A DNA stretch of 64,000 bases from Phymorhynchus buccinoides (lineage: Eukaryota > Mollusca > Gastropoda > Neogastropoda > Raphitomidae), in assembly GCA_017654935.2 (NCBI GenBank), contig CM065690.1:15611495-15675494 (forward strand). Reading direction: 5' to 3'. This document shows positions 1 through 12,400 of the stretch, in pieces (position 1 is the first letter of the stretch; each line of letters begins with the position of its first letter). The notes below the pieces were generated by a model. The model did not search any database, was not told the DNA's origin, and saw nothing but the letters and a program-made list of their open reading frames with translations. The position numbers were made by a program, and so were the translations under genes.

Positions 1-70
1 CACTACGTGTGTGACTTCGTTTTTGATTACCCCGCCACGTGGGCAGCCACACTTCGACTTTGGAGGATTT
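1..70 (-). mobile_element. SINE-like retroposon, fragment at window edge
   Basis: Contains TTTTTGATTACCCCGCCACG and GGGCAGCCACAC, the 5' part of the same family, cut by the window start. Confidence 0.7.
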
Positions 71-830
71 TGAATCCTGATGATGTTACGCTAGGAGCTT
101 GTCATGGCTGAAGACAAATCCCCGCATAGCTGTGCAGAGCATAACAACATTTTGATGTAGCCTTGGTGTTCTAGCCTATGTCAATTGGTCTGACACAGCC
201 TTAAGCCAAGGCGATCACAATGGACTTAGGATGGGTCCGTGTCGTTTGGAGAAAAAAAAAGACAATACAAAATGTATAGTTTGGCGTTTGCTTTGCTGGT
301 ATATGTAATATCGCTTTGATGTGTATGGATGGGTGTGTCTGTGTGTATTAGAGGAGGGGGGTGGGGGGCGTTGTTAGGTTGGCATTTTCTTTTTGTTTCT
401 TTATTCTGTTTATTTCGTCTGTTTTGTTTTTTGCTCGCATTAAGACAGATTAATTAATTTTGATCGCTTCAGGAACATGAATTTTTGTTTGTACCCTGGT
501 TGGTTTGTTCAGCCCGTCGTACATGGCGAGGGCCGATACGCGACGTTAAACTGAACTTTCATCCTTTGCTCGCATTTTCAATGTCACATTTTCGAAATCA
601 TCATGGTCGACAGGGACATACTCTCAAATATGTTGTTTTTTCCCCTTGATACCTTTGTTTTGTTTTGTTTTATTCTTTTTGAAGGTTTTATTGATCTTAT
701 TCCCAAACTGGAAACCACACAGCTGATGCGACGCTAGCATCAAGGTTCTTATTTCTTACAAGGGAATCTGCTTTATTTCTCCAATGAATGTCAGTGTTGG
801 TGTCCTGTTTCTATGTGTGCATGTTTTATT

Positions 831-1089
831 CATGGGTGCAACTACACAAAATAAAAAAAAAATGAAAGGTCGGGGTCTAGGGGTAATGTCCCCCTGCAGC
901 TGAAGAAAAAAATATTTTTTAAGGTATTTTAGTTTGCTTTTTCCACAATTTATACAAATGCTTAAAGTGTTTGAAAAATACAGTAGACGCACAAAGACCT
1001 TGTTTGACAAATTTGAAAAAAAGAAATTCCTTTTCTGGTAAAATTCAAAAACAGGAAATCTTTGTATACCAGGAAAAGTTGCACCCATG
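831..1089. mobile_element. CATGGGTGC-TIR element, copy 1 (259 bp)
   Basis: Ends CATGGGTGCAACT and AGTTGCACCCATG, flanked by an exact 6-bp direct repeat TTTATT (825-830, 1090-1095). The internal GGGGGACATTACCCC-type block is shared with 2640-2700 and 49755-49790. No coding capacity. Confidence 0.9.
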
Positions 1090-1343
1090 TTTATTTTGTT
1101 TGTTCGTTTGTTTTGTAAGGTTAAATTTTATTTCGTTTGTATCATAAGGTTAAACTTAATTACATCTTGTTATCTTTTTTTTACTGCTGGGAGATTTTGT
1201 TGTTGCTGTTGTTGTCATCATCTTCATCCTCTATACATTTGATCTTGCTAATATTATTTATTATTTCTGTGTGCTTTTCACTATGTATACTTCTTTTTTT
1301 TTTATGGTTTCTGTGAAAATATTTTGCTTAACATTTTTTCCAC

Positions 1344-1856
1344 TTAGCCCTTTCACCGCCAGCCACTTTTCAGCAAAAAAAAATTCCAGTCAACTTACCT
1401 GGGTACAAAAAAAATATCTGCAATATTGGGGATTCATCTGTGACATGTGTTAAGTAAGGCCTATCCGTACCTCCCAAAATAAAGAAAGTAGGGACTTTGG
1501 ACAAAGACTGTACAGGGGAAGATAAACATCCGGTCTCTTGTCCCTATATGAGCAGTGAGGATAGAAACACTGGTTATGTCCCTTTGAAACGTGACACATT
1601 TTACACATCGATAGGCCAGTTGAATTCTCCGTTCAAGTTCCAGTCCGAGTTTTTGGATAGCCTCCACTGTGAATAGTGTACACGTCCGCACTAACGATAA
1701 CTCTATCAGCCCGGTTCGCCGAGCTTTTAAGTAATCCATCTTACCCTTTTAGAATATCTTTGCTTTGGATAACAGACCCTGGTTTGAGGCCTTTTAGTGA
1801 CAAGGGTGTTAAATCATTGTGGTGCGGAAATGCGACATCGGCGGTGAAAGGGTTAA
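1344..1856. mobile_element. piggyBac-like MITE, copy 1 (interrupted)
   Basis: TTAGCCCTTTCACCGCCA start and GGCGGTGAAAGGGTTAA end. Split by the 261-bp CAAAGA element at 1502-1762. TTAA targets and CCCTTTCACCGCCA ends resemble piggyBac termini (CCYTTTNNCTGCCA type). Confidence 0.85.
1502..1762. mobile_element. CAAAGA-TIR element, copy 1 (261 bp, 7-bp TSD)
   Basis: Starts CAAAGACTGTAC, ends AGAATATCTTTG, with exact 7-bp TSD CTTTGGA (1495-1501, 1763-1769). It is about 90% alike to 41560-41818. It sits inside a piggyBac-like element, so it is the younger of the two. Confidence 0.9.
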
Positions 1857-2354
1857 TTAAAAAGTAATGTAAACTTCGTCAGCATTTCAAAAGAAATTCA
1901 CTTTAGCTAAATGAAGAGTTTAGCTACTCCTTGTATTGGTATGAGCTCTCTCACGCATGATGGGAGATCAACAATTTGTCATGTACTGAAGTCTCAATCT
2001 GTTTTTGCGTATGCGACGTTTCTTTCGCTTATCATTTCTTGCGTATGGATGCAATTCAATATTTTAAGAACATAAATGAAACTGTTGTGAAAGAGGATGA
2101 TTGATACAAGAACTGTGAAGATGAATCAGCGGTTTGATTGAAACCAGATTGTTTTAAAAACCAAACGTGTGGTTATTTGTGAATTTAACACAACACTTGG
2201 ATAACAATGTTTGATACCAGCTAAAGAATGCACCATTTTTTTTACTGGTAATAAAGAGTACTGGAGGTTCAAGAAAAAAGCACTCACAGGTGTCTCTAGC
2301 TTAATCACATTTTTTATAAATTAATCACTGAAAGTGTTGCATGTCTTGAGGTTT

Positions 2355-3005
2355 TTCCATGCTCTATTTCACAAGAAATGTTTGAGCTTTCACTTTTGGT
2401 GTCGTGAGCTCTATTTCATTTTCACAAGAAATTTCTGAGCATTCACTTTTGGTGAGCTCTATTTCACGAAAAAAAACTTTTGAGCGTTCACTTTTAGTAG
2501 TGAGCTCTATTTCACAAGAAGTTTTTGAGTTTTAGTTTGCTTGTTTCCGCAATTTATACACATGCTTATTATAAAGTGTTTGAAAAATACAGTGAGCTCT
2601 ACACAAGAAGTGTTTGATCTTGTTTACACAAAATTAAAAAACCTGAAAGGCCGGGGGGTCCAGGGGTAATGTCCCCCTGCAGCTGAAGCAAAAATTGATT
2701 TATGAAGGTATTTTAGTTTGCTTGTTTCCGCAATTTATACACATGCTTATTATAAAGTGTTTGAAAAAACAGGACACAAAAGATCTTGCACCCATGCTTT
2801 TGGTGAGCTCTATTTCACAAGAAATTTTTGAACATTCACTTTTGGTGAGCTCTATTTCAATTTCTGAACATTCACTTTTGGTGAGCTCTATTTCACAAAA
2901 CAATTTTGAACATTCACTTTTGGTGAGCTCTATTTCACAAAACAATTTTGAACATTCACTTTTGGTGAGCTCTATTTCACAAGAAATTGTTGAGCATTCA
3001 CTTGT
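2355..3005. repeat. 42-bp tandem repeat flanking a CATGG-family core
   Basis: Units of GGTGAGCTCTATTTCACAAG plus a TTTGAACATTCACTTTT part begin at 2802, 2844, 2880, 2922 and 2964 (42, 36, 42, 42 bp), with looser copies at 2355-2530. Between the blocks lies a CATGG-family core (about 2600-2795), preceded by a duplicated segment TTTAGTTTGCTTGTTTCCGC. Because 42 is divisible by three, both strands stay open, but this is not a gene. Confidence 0.85.
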
Positions 3006-3099
3006 ACAGATCCACCTTAATAAAGATAAATGACTTTGTTTCATAGTTTGGTTGGCAAAAGACTACTCTGTCTTTATCTAAAGAAGAAATAATTATTGT

Positions 3100-3267
3100 A
3101 TATTACGGACTACAAGGCGCACCTGATTATAAGGCGCACCCCCCAAATTTTACATAAACTTCAGATTTTGTTATTGGATTTTCTTACTGTATTATCAGTC
3201 ACATTATAAGGCGCAGGGGTCACAGTCTAGGAAAAAAGTATCGCCTTATAGTCCGCAAAATACAGTA
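3100..3267. mobile_element. mariner-like CGCCTTATA MITE, copy 1
   Basis: TATTACGGACTACAAGGCGC to CTTATAGTCCGCAAAATACAG; long TIR with GCGCAGGGGTC centre. Confidence 0.8.
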
Positions 3268-3479
3268 GACATTTCTAAAGTAAAGCGCAAGTAAAATTGA
3301 TATGAATTCTTGTGCTACATAAGTTATGCTTTTTTTCTGTAAAAACTAAGTGAAAAATAAAGTGCTATGTTACTGTCTTGTTTCGGTTGGGTGTTTTTTT
3401 AATTTACATGTCTCTCTCCCTCCCTCCCTTTCTCTTTTTCTCAACAAGAAACTGTGTCACTTTACACTTTGAACATTAT

Positions 3480-3697
3480 CAGTGATGTCCCGAGGCCCCG
3501 GCCATTAGGCCATTGACCTAAATGTCATATTGTGTTTTCCCCCGTCAGGACAAATGTTGTGATTACATTTTTAACACCGGCATGCTTTGTCTTATTGATT
3601 TCTGCAAGAGCCAGGACATCATGTTTGTTTCATTGATTTTCCAATTTTGTTTCAGGACAGTTTGTCCTATCACTTTTCGATCGTTGGCGCATCACTG
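3480..3697. mobile_element. CAGTGATG-TIR element, copy 1 (218 bp, 6-bp TSD)
   Basis: Starts CAGTGATGTC, ends GCATCACTG, flanked by exact CATTAT repeats. The inside (GTCAGGACAAATG, AAGAGCCAGGACAT, GGACAGTTTGTCC) matches 21053-21282. Confidence 0.88.
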
Positions 3698-3926
3698 CAT
3701 TATTCGGTCGGTGAAAACAGACCGCCAACACTAGATTACTTCCCTTGGTCTACACAGCCAATACCACTAAGCTGCCGTGGGTCCCACTCGCTACGTCACT
3801 TGCAACTTCAATCCGACAAAGAGCTATGCTCAAACAAAGAGCTATGCTGGAAACTGTTACAAAACAAACTGTCTCCTAAGGATCCTTTATTCTCCATCAA
3901 AGGTCAGTGTTTGTCAATAGGATCCA

Positions 3927-4209
3927 CATGGATGTTCCTGCTTTCAGGATGTCCTGAAATGCAGGATTTTTTAATCACCTGGAGCCGGCGTTGCCGGATT
4001 ATGAGAATTTGAGAAGCAACGAATTTCCTGTTTATAAACGTTTTGTCGGTTGCCTGCATGTGTAGATAAAAGAAATGAATACAGATAAATATTGACATGC
4101 CTTTACCAGGAACTTTATATTTTTAGGATTGTTTAAGTCAAGTTGTTAACTGGGCGGCCCCTGGACCCCTTCCTTGCAGGATTTTTGAAATTTCCCAGGA
4201 GCACCCATG
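3927..4209. mobile_element. CATGG-TIR element, copy 2 (283 bp)
   Basis: Starts CATGGATGTTC, ends GGAGCACCCATG; flanks GATCCA/GATTCA (5 of 6). The inside matches the 30314-30852 copy (GATGTCCTGAA.TGCAGGATTT and CCGGCGTTGCCGGATT). Confidence 0.8.
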
Positions 4210-4536
4210 GATTCATCAGTCACCACTTTGTTTCTTCACTGTCACTTTATTTTACATCTCAGTGTTTCGAGTTCTTGTCGAACTTAGTTTGTAACTGCCT
4301 TCCTCTCTTCCATCTGAGTGACACCAGTTCCATTTGACTATTTTGTCACTTGTAGGTTTGAATCCCCTCGTCTTGCCTCGGCGCAAAAAATGTTTTTGCT
4401 GTTCCATTTAGTGATTTACCGAGTCATAAGTGGCATCACTATCATTGTTATGCCTCTCATTTTGAACCCTGACACCCCCACGCCAACGGTCCCTAGGGAG
4501 CCGTCAATATTTGGAGAGACGTGCGACTGACGTGTG

Positions 4537-4905
4537 CATGGGTGCTACTCTTTTATTTTTATACTGATTTCAGTATTTTTAACTTTACCAGAAACTGAAC
4601 TTCATTTTTTTGTAATCCATCAAAAAACAAAATTTGACCACACGTGATTTGGGGTATTTTGAACTTAGTCTAGTTCTATCTTGGAAGTTTACAAAGGCAA
4701 TGTAATAATTTTACAAGGCTTATCAGACTCAAACTGTCTCTGTCTCTCATTTTAACTGTCTGTCTCTCTGGTTATACATGTATATCTCATTAAGTTGTGC
4801 CCCCCCTGAATCGTCCAATGGGGCTCTACCCCTTTGCCCTGCCGTGGCCATGGGTCCCTGGACCCCTGCCTTTCAGTTTTTTTTCATTTTGGGGAGTAAC
4901 CCATG
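4537..4905. mobile_element. CATGGGTGC-TIR element, copy 3 (369 bp)
   Basis: Starts CATGGGTGCTACTC, ends GGAGTAACCCATG; flanks CGTGTG/TGTGTG (5 of 6). The 3' part, GGTCCCTGGACCCCTGCCTT, is shared with the 24553 copy. Confidence 0.8.
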
Positions 4906-4920
4906 TGTGTGATGTGTGCT

Positions 4921-5017
4921 GTTTGTAAGTATTAAAATTACCTCCCTTATAAGACCCCTCCCTTATAAGACCTCATTCTGGATGGTTTCTGAAGGTCTTA
5001 TAAGGGAGGTTCCACTG
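4921..5017. mobile_element. CAGTGG-CCTCCCTTATAAG MITE, 5'-truncated copy
   Basis: TTTGTAAGTATTAAAATTAC to GGGAGGTTCCACTG, matching the right half of 34510-34685. Confidence 0.8.
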
Positions 5018-5954
5018 TATTAGCAGAACTGTCACATTATTATGCCTTGGTGATGCTTCCAGAAAATGCCAAGCTTTATAATCTCAAGCAGGTATCTGAA
5101 GGAACAGAAACGGTGACGTTTGCTTTGAAAAAGACAAGAACACAAAATCATTTTTAATAAAAGACACAGAGTCTGAGAGAGAAGAAATTACAAACAAACA
5201 AAAACAATGGACAGTAAGACATGCACAACCCGAAAAGCACAAAAGTGAAATTCTCAATTCATTTATTTCATTCTCTCTCAATTCAGTTCAATTCTCTCTC
5301 TCTCTCTCTCTCTCTTTCCCCCAGTTCTTATAATACCTGTCATTTATCCAAAATATGACATTATCATGGAAATAAGCCTGAAAAGCTCTTTCAAACATTA
5401 ACGCATTTTCACTCGCTAACAACTTGATTTATTTTCTCAAAATGGAGTCAGATGGACACGTTTATCATGTGCACAAAAACACTGCAGAAATGTGAACAGC
5501 TACTTGCGCGCACACATAAACCAACACACACACACGCACCTTTTGTCTTAATAATACATCTTGATGAGGTCACTTGGGGTGCATGTGGAACCAAAACGTA
5601 CCCCCGAAACATCTTTCCACAACACGGCTTAGAACTTAACTGAATTTACTTTCTTCGATCTATAACATGACTATCATGTTGTCGAGATTTACTCTACAGG
5701 CAAACCACTGCCTACCGTCAAATCTACATGTGCCTGAATTTTTTCATTAATTTACACTTCCCCATTAATATTACCAAAATGGCACACTGTTACACTCTCA
5801 GATCATTAATTTCCTGGCAAGAAAGTGGAGTCAACGTGGCGGTACTAGTGAGCAGAACGTCATCTATCAATGGCACGGCTAAAAAAAAGGAACACTTTTT
5901 TTCACTTCAATTTTTTTCCCCACTTCAGCACAGGATGCATATGTATTATATTAT

Positions 5955-6322
5955 GTTACGCCCAATTTGTGAAATTGCCCAGGGTAAAATGGTTTGCCCA
6001 ATTCGTGAAACAGCACTTATTTGGAAACGCACAATGAATGAAAAATATTTTTCGTTCATGAACACACGAGAGATCTAGAAACGGTACAACAAATGAGAAG
6101 TCACACCCATTATACATTGAAGTGGCTCAGTATTCAATAGTAAAGTTAGGGTGGGGGTGAAAATACAATTAAGAAAAATGTGCTACTGCTGATTGAGCCT
6201 TAATAATCAATACCTGTGTGAACGGGAATTGACAAATGTGATGTACATTGTCCATTCCACGAATCGGGCAAAGCATTTTTGCCCATTTCATGAAATAGGC
6301 TATTTCACGGATTGGGCGTAAC
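5955..6322. mobile_element. GTTACGCCCAAT-TIR element, copy 1 (368 bp)
   Basis: GTTACGCCCAATTTGTGAAA at the left, inverse TTCACGGATTGGGCGTAAC at the right, with further inverted blocks (TTTGCCCAATTCGTGAAA). Lies 79 bp past the PSMG1 stop, so it may provide PSMG1 3' UTR sequence. Confidence 0.85.
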
Positions 6323-6400
6323 GCATACATGAACACAAGGAACACAGAACTTGGATTCAAAGGGGATTCACCCCACAGACATGCATAATCGGTGTCCAAT

Positions 6401-6475
6401 CTATATGTACAGGGAATCTTGGACCTCGTGAAGTTGTACAATGTCTCGTAGTCGTTCTTCTGCCTCTGGATTTTT
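6401..6475 (-). CDS. PSMG1: PSMG1 exon 6 (C-terminus, HbYX end)
   Basis: Acceptor TTTTGTCTCCAG|AAAAATCC; 25 codons including TAG. It encodes KNPEAEERLRDIVQL then VQDSLYI, ending in hydrophobic-Tyr-X (Leu-Tyr-Ile). Vertebrate PAC1 ends in a similar Ile-Tyr-Thr. Its short length hides it from ORF searches. The 3'-flanking DNA runs almost at once into a TIR element (5955-6322). Confidence 0.9.
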   Translation of the reverse strand, partial: KNPEAEERLRDIVQLHEVQDSLYI

Positions 6476-9400
6476 CTGGAGACAAAACAGTTGTGAGGTA
6501 TAAAGATGTGGTGGGGGGAAAAAACCAGGTCAGAATAAAATGGTGATTATGTCTGGCATTCAAATATGTGCAGAGACTCAGTTACTCCCCCCCCCCCTCC
6601 TCCACCCCCCAAAAATGGATGGCGGAGAGCAACCCGAATTCAAATCTGTGTGACTAGAAAATACTAAATACTGTAAAAACTGGACTATAACACGCACCTG
6701 TATATAAGCCGCATTCCTTAAATTGACAAAATATTGGGTATTTATTTACATATAAGCCGCACCAGTTTATAAGCCGCAGAGAAAATAAAATATGCACAAA
6801 GCACAAATGTAGAATTTTTTCCTATCAGAACATGAGTATTTAATGTTTTCAGATACTTTAAACATGAGATTTGAATCTGTTGATTACCAAAACTAGTTTT
6901 GAATCTCAAAGAAGCTCAAAATAGTCTGAAGAATGTGGCCAGAAACAGATTTAATCATACTGATCAATGTATAATGGGGGAAAATCCACGGATAAGCCGC
7001 ATCAGTCTATAAGCCTCATGGGCCAAAGTTGAGGAAAAAAGTAGCGGCTTATAGTCCGCACTTTACGGTACTTAAGTCTGTGTTTGTTACTTCTTTCTAG
7101 GAAGCATCTAAAACAAATGATAGTTTAGTTTGATCTCCACCAAGAATAATATAAAAATTAATCCACAATCATACTGTATTAAACAAAACATGAAAAATAA
7201 AATCTCAATCAAAATAATGTGTGTGTGAGAAAGAGAGAGAGAGAGAACACTTAACACTGAAATAGTTTTATTTGCACATTGGCCTTGGGCCACAATGCAA
7301 ATGTGTGTGTTGGTTGTTTTTTTCGTTTGTTTTTTTATAATTTTATCACTGAAATAGTTTTGTGTATGTGAGAGAAAGAGAAAATGAGCATAGCACAGAT
7401 GCATCTGCATGTGTGTGCCTGTTGCATCTTGAATTTTTCCAGTCCCTAACAAAAATCTGTTCAAACCATACCCTGATCATGTCTCTGATGGGGGTGGACT
7501 CCAGCACAGGCATGAAGGCCTTCAGGGTGGGCAAATCCACCAGTCTGCGGGCAGTGGTGTAGCACTGGTATAGCACCGCCTTCATGCCATGTATCTGACA
7601 GTGTGTCATCACTGTAACACACATTCATACAGCACCAATCTTTTTTTTATTTAACTTTTTTGTATATTGCATTTTATGCACCTGTGGTGTAGAGTGGCAC
7701 AGTGGTAGCGCGTTCGCCTCGTGTCAAACCTGAGTTCGAACCTGGGTACAGGGGCTTTTTCCTTTCGCTTTGCACTAGGCCTTACAGTCTGAACGTGGAG
7801 TCTTTTGGATGAGACGATAAACCGAGGTCCGGTGTGCCCATGCACTTCGCACACGTTAAACCCAGTGGCAACAAAAAAGTTGTCGTTTGGTCACAATTTA
7901 ACACACACACACACACCCTTTCCTTCCTCATCAGTCACATAAAAATTGTATGCACAAAAAACAAAATCTAAATTGGATGGCGCGCCTCTGGCTGCGACGC
8001 GCTCTCCAGGTGGGAGCAGCCCGAATTTCACAGAGACGCCTCTGTGACTATAAAGTACCTAATACCTTATGTATAAAAATTGAAAAGAAAAGCAACACAA
8101 CAACAAAATCATACTTACATATACAACATAGAAAAATAATCGATACAATATTAAAGCATAAATTCCCTACTCAAAATAAACCAATGTATAAATAAGACTA
8201 TCATAATAATTATACTGTCAATGGCAGACAACAAGAAGGAAAAAGAAAAAAAATGAACTGGATGTAAGAGAGAGATAGAGGGAGAGAGAGAGAGGGTGGT
8301 TGGCTGTAATTCAGTCCCTGAGACTGTAATACAAAGTTATTTCTGCATAGCACAAACCATACACGAGCTTTGAATGAATAAATAGAAAAACAAGCAAACT
8401 ATCGGACCCTGAAAAGAAGGGTAAACATGTGGGCTAATCACTTTTTCCATTCTTTGTTGAATGCAGACGACTGGATTCAATCAAACATAAAGTTTAAAAT
8501 ATCTTGAAATGTGCACTCGAATTATTTTGAAATGTTCACATAAGATCAAGCAAAGGTTTGTAAACTAGCCACTTAGCAGAGAATTCTACACGTTTCAACT
8601 GAACATGCACAACGTACTCCTCAATTTTATAACGAGTCTTCAGCTTAATCAGAAATACATTTAAATTCGGGAAGCACTTTTGTAGTCGACAAGAGTATAG
8701 GTAATACTTTGCAAAAAGTACGATAAAACTAAACACTTTCAAAAAAGATTTCCTCCAGCCGAAATCGGACTTGCTGGGCCTAACTATTTCTTAGGCGCAT
8801 AACGGGCAGCATGACGCATCTGCGTTCATAATAGGAATTGTTTGGAAATAATTAAGGGGAGTAATTTCATGGTGTGTGGGAGTCATCTTGCCTAATTCAA
8901 TCGGTCAAACAGGGGAAGTCACTCTACCATTTAGCTCTCGTAGCCTATCGACTCGTGTGTTTGAGCAGACATACAGCACTTAGAACACTGTGCGTCATTC
9001 TAAAAAATTATGTCATTTATATTTTTACGTCACATTTTGCAAGTTTTATCAGTTTGTGGCCACTGGCCACCCCTAATTTTTCTTTTTAAAAATGTTTGCA
9101 AGTCGCTGACTCGCATCCTGCAGTTTCCAGCTTCGACGCCATTGTTGCATTGTCACGTAATTGTTGCTGTGGTATTTGATCGAGTAATGGAGGTAAACAA
9201 CTCTAATTTTCACGAAGTGCTCTCCCCTATTTTTTTCGGAAAATCGTCTATTGACAGGAAACTGTCTGAGCGATCGAAGAAGAAGTTACCCTGCGCTGCC
9301 AGGCCGGATACCAAGTTGGGCTGCTCCAGGACAGGGCACATCGGGGTGCCAGCAAACTTGCTGGTCTTCAGCCCACGCAGCAGAGGGACGGGCAGGTCCG

Positions 9401-12400
9401 ACGTGGGCACCTCGCTGGTGAAGTGGCTGGTGGGGAGCGTGTTCAGCACCACCACGTAGGCGTCCGAGGCGTCAAACCCTGAAAACAGCTGCGCACACAA
9501 AATTTAAAACGCAGCCATTTATAAAAAATGTTTGGGGGAGACAAGAATGAAGAAAACAGCAGTTTACAGCAAGGTCAAACCTCAGTAGATCGACCACCCT
9601 GCACTCAACTGGCCAAAACTGTCTGTAACTGCAAGATGATCGTTACGCCTGAGACAAACTAAATAAACTGTCCTGATTACCAGGATGCCTGTGAGGTGGG
9701 GTTCAACTGTATTTGTGGGTTTCTTTCCTTCCTAACTGAAAATTCATGGCTTCAACACGGAACCTGGACAAAATGAAAAGCAAGAAGAGATAGAGAGAGA
9801 GGGAAGGACTCATTTCCCTCTCTCTCTCTCTCTCTCTCTCACTACCCCCAACTAAGAATCTGACGCGCTAAGCCCCTACTGGTGTGACTGCCCCCCTGGC
9901 GGTGAAAACCCGCGAAAGTGAAAATTTGACCACCACCACCCAAAAAAAGCCGGGGTAAAAATTCGCTCAGGTGCCTAAAAATTATGTGCGTTAACATAAA
10001 ACCTATGCAATCGCTTCGCGGAACCGGATGTGAATGACTGAACAAGCAACTTCCCACCGAAGTTAGCAGTCATGCGCGGCCTAGCTCACGCCACACGTTT
10101 CCAGATTTGTGATCCTAGTGCTTCTTTTTCTTCTTCTTCATTTTGACCCCCAACTTCATCATTTTAGTTTGAGTCGACATCTTTCAAATGAAATGCAGAA
10201 TCGGTTGGATATTCTTCCACGAAACTCGCTTTGCCCCCCACTATCATGCCTGTAAAACGAGCGTCCTAAGTTGACCATTACAAAAAAGATTTCAGCTCGT
10301 TTACCTGGTTGACCCAGGCATGGCACTGCTCGGTGGCCACCTCCATGTTGCACAGGCAGATGAAGGTGGAGGCGTTCTCATTGCTGCGGTACAGGTAGCA
10401 CGTCTTGTCCGTTGGGGACGCCTGCGTCAGCGTCTGGGGGTCCGAGTCCTTCAGCCCGCTGAAGATGCCAGCCACCAGGTGGTAGTCCCCGTGCTTGATG
10501 CACGTGTCCGTGAATCCTGCGACATTACGAAGCAGGGCTCCCAATCGTCCCGCAAAACAAGGGGTCCGAGGGACTCCTTCACTTTCAGTATAGAGGGTCC
10601 TAGAGGCGGGATAGAGTGTCCCAGTGGCATTGCGAATGCTAAAGAGAATGTTTCTATTGCATCACTGGGACCCCCTGCTACATTCTTTTAGAGGGTCCTT
10701 TGGAATTTTAGTACTTCATAAACCCCCAAATGGGGGTCCCTGTGAGCCCTGCGAAGCATCATCAGGGTGTGTGTTTTTTCTTTTCTCCAAAGGTTCCGAA
10801 TGGTTAACTTCGGACGCTGATTTCACGTGCTAAGCCCCTACTGGTTTGACTGCCCCCTGGCGGTGAAACATGCGTCCTAAGTTGCTCATTGTATACTGCT
10901 GGGGCAGTGGGTGGATGCCTTGTGCCTCCATACGGGGAGCTGGACAACCCCGCCCCCTCCATGAGTCCTCCATGAGTCTCTCCCCATGGGGATACCGGGG
11001 GACGGTCCTTCGTAAAAATAGTTCCCCCACATTCTGATAGTTATGTGCTTGTAACTTCCTGTAATCTGCCTTGTTCCTTTACTTACTGTAATCTACTATC
11101 TTTCTGACTTATTGGCACATTCTCCTGCCTTTTTTCTAAAAAAAAAAAAAATCTTCCAAATAACTTTTCTTCCTTTGAGCTCCTCCAAAAATCGGAACGT
11201 GTCGGCTGTACGCAGCGGGGAGACCAGTGAAAACTGAAAACGGACACGTACGTACTTTACCCATTATGACCTTTTGGCCTGGGAACGCAGAAGAAGAAGA
11301 AGTATACTGCAAACTTTCATTACAGTCACAATGCATTAGGATTGCTCACGAATTCATTGTGAAATTCAAACAGAAGTAGCACCACCTTATTCTTTAGTGT
11401 GTCTGCGCGTGTGCATGCTGGTTGTGTGTGTGTCATTGAACAAATTTCAAGTGGGGTTGATGAGAGGAGTCCTGAGAGAATGACAGAGGAATAGCATTCT
11501 TTTATAATGTTTTTATATGCATTTTCCTTTTTACTCATTATCGTCTGATCAAATTGTTTGCCCCTCACCCCGTATGGTCCAGCGGAGGAGGGTAAGCTAG
11601 AAAGTTTGGTCTTTCATAAAAAATAGTTCCCCCACCTTCTGGAAGTTCTGTGCTTGTAACTTCCTCTGATCTGCCACTCTCTTTGACTCTGCCTTTTCCC
11701 TTTGCTTTCTATCATCTACTATCTTTCTGCCTTTTGTCCAAAAAAAATCTTCCAATTAATTTATCTCCTTTGAGCTCCTCCGAAATCGGAATGTGTCGGC
11801 TGAACGCAGCGGGGAGACCAGTGAAAACTGAAAACCGGACACATATCATGTACCTTACCCATTATGGCCTGGGAACACAGAAGAAGAAGAAGAAGAAGAC
11901 CGAGACAATCTTGCACTCAAGACAAGCACGTATATCAAACTTAATCAAGTTAGTGCTACCTGTTTTAATAATTGCTTAGATTTATGTGTCAGTGCAAAAT
12001 GGGATCTGTTTTCAATTTTCATGGATATGGGTTTTAAATGTTTTTCAAGGTATATTACTTCAAACTCAATAAACCCAGTAACACAGTAAATCCTACATAT
12101 CCTTTCTAACAAGCAGTAAAAAATCTCAGCTTCTTCTTCTTCCGGTAATGTCCTCTGCAATTATTGACTATATACAGGGGTTCAAAGACGAAGATCCGCA
12201 GCACGGGATGAGATTGAGAAAGGAGTTGAGAAAGATATTAGCTTACCCACTGCTGCAGGCCCAATGGCCACAACCAGCGTGTTGCATTCCAGTTTGTTGT
12301 TGGGCAAATGAAGCATGGCGTTCTGTGTGCGCCCTGACCAATGGATGAAAGGGTCACTGAAATTAAACATATGTAATGTTTTATTAACAATTAAAATGAA

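Noticed and set aside
2695..3044. Overlapping open frames of about 112 codons on both strands
   Set aside because: Both are products of a 42-bp tandem repeat.
7688..7760. tRNA gene
   Set aside because: Box A and B are present, but the sequence recurs four times with a SINE body and tail; no sign of a full cloverleaf.
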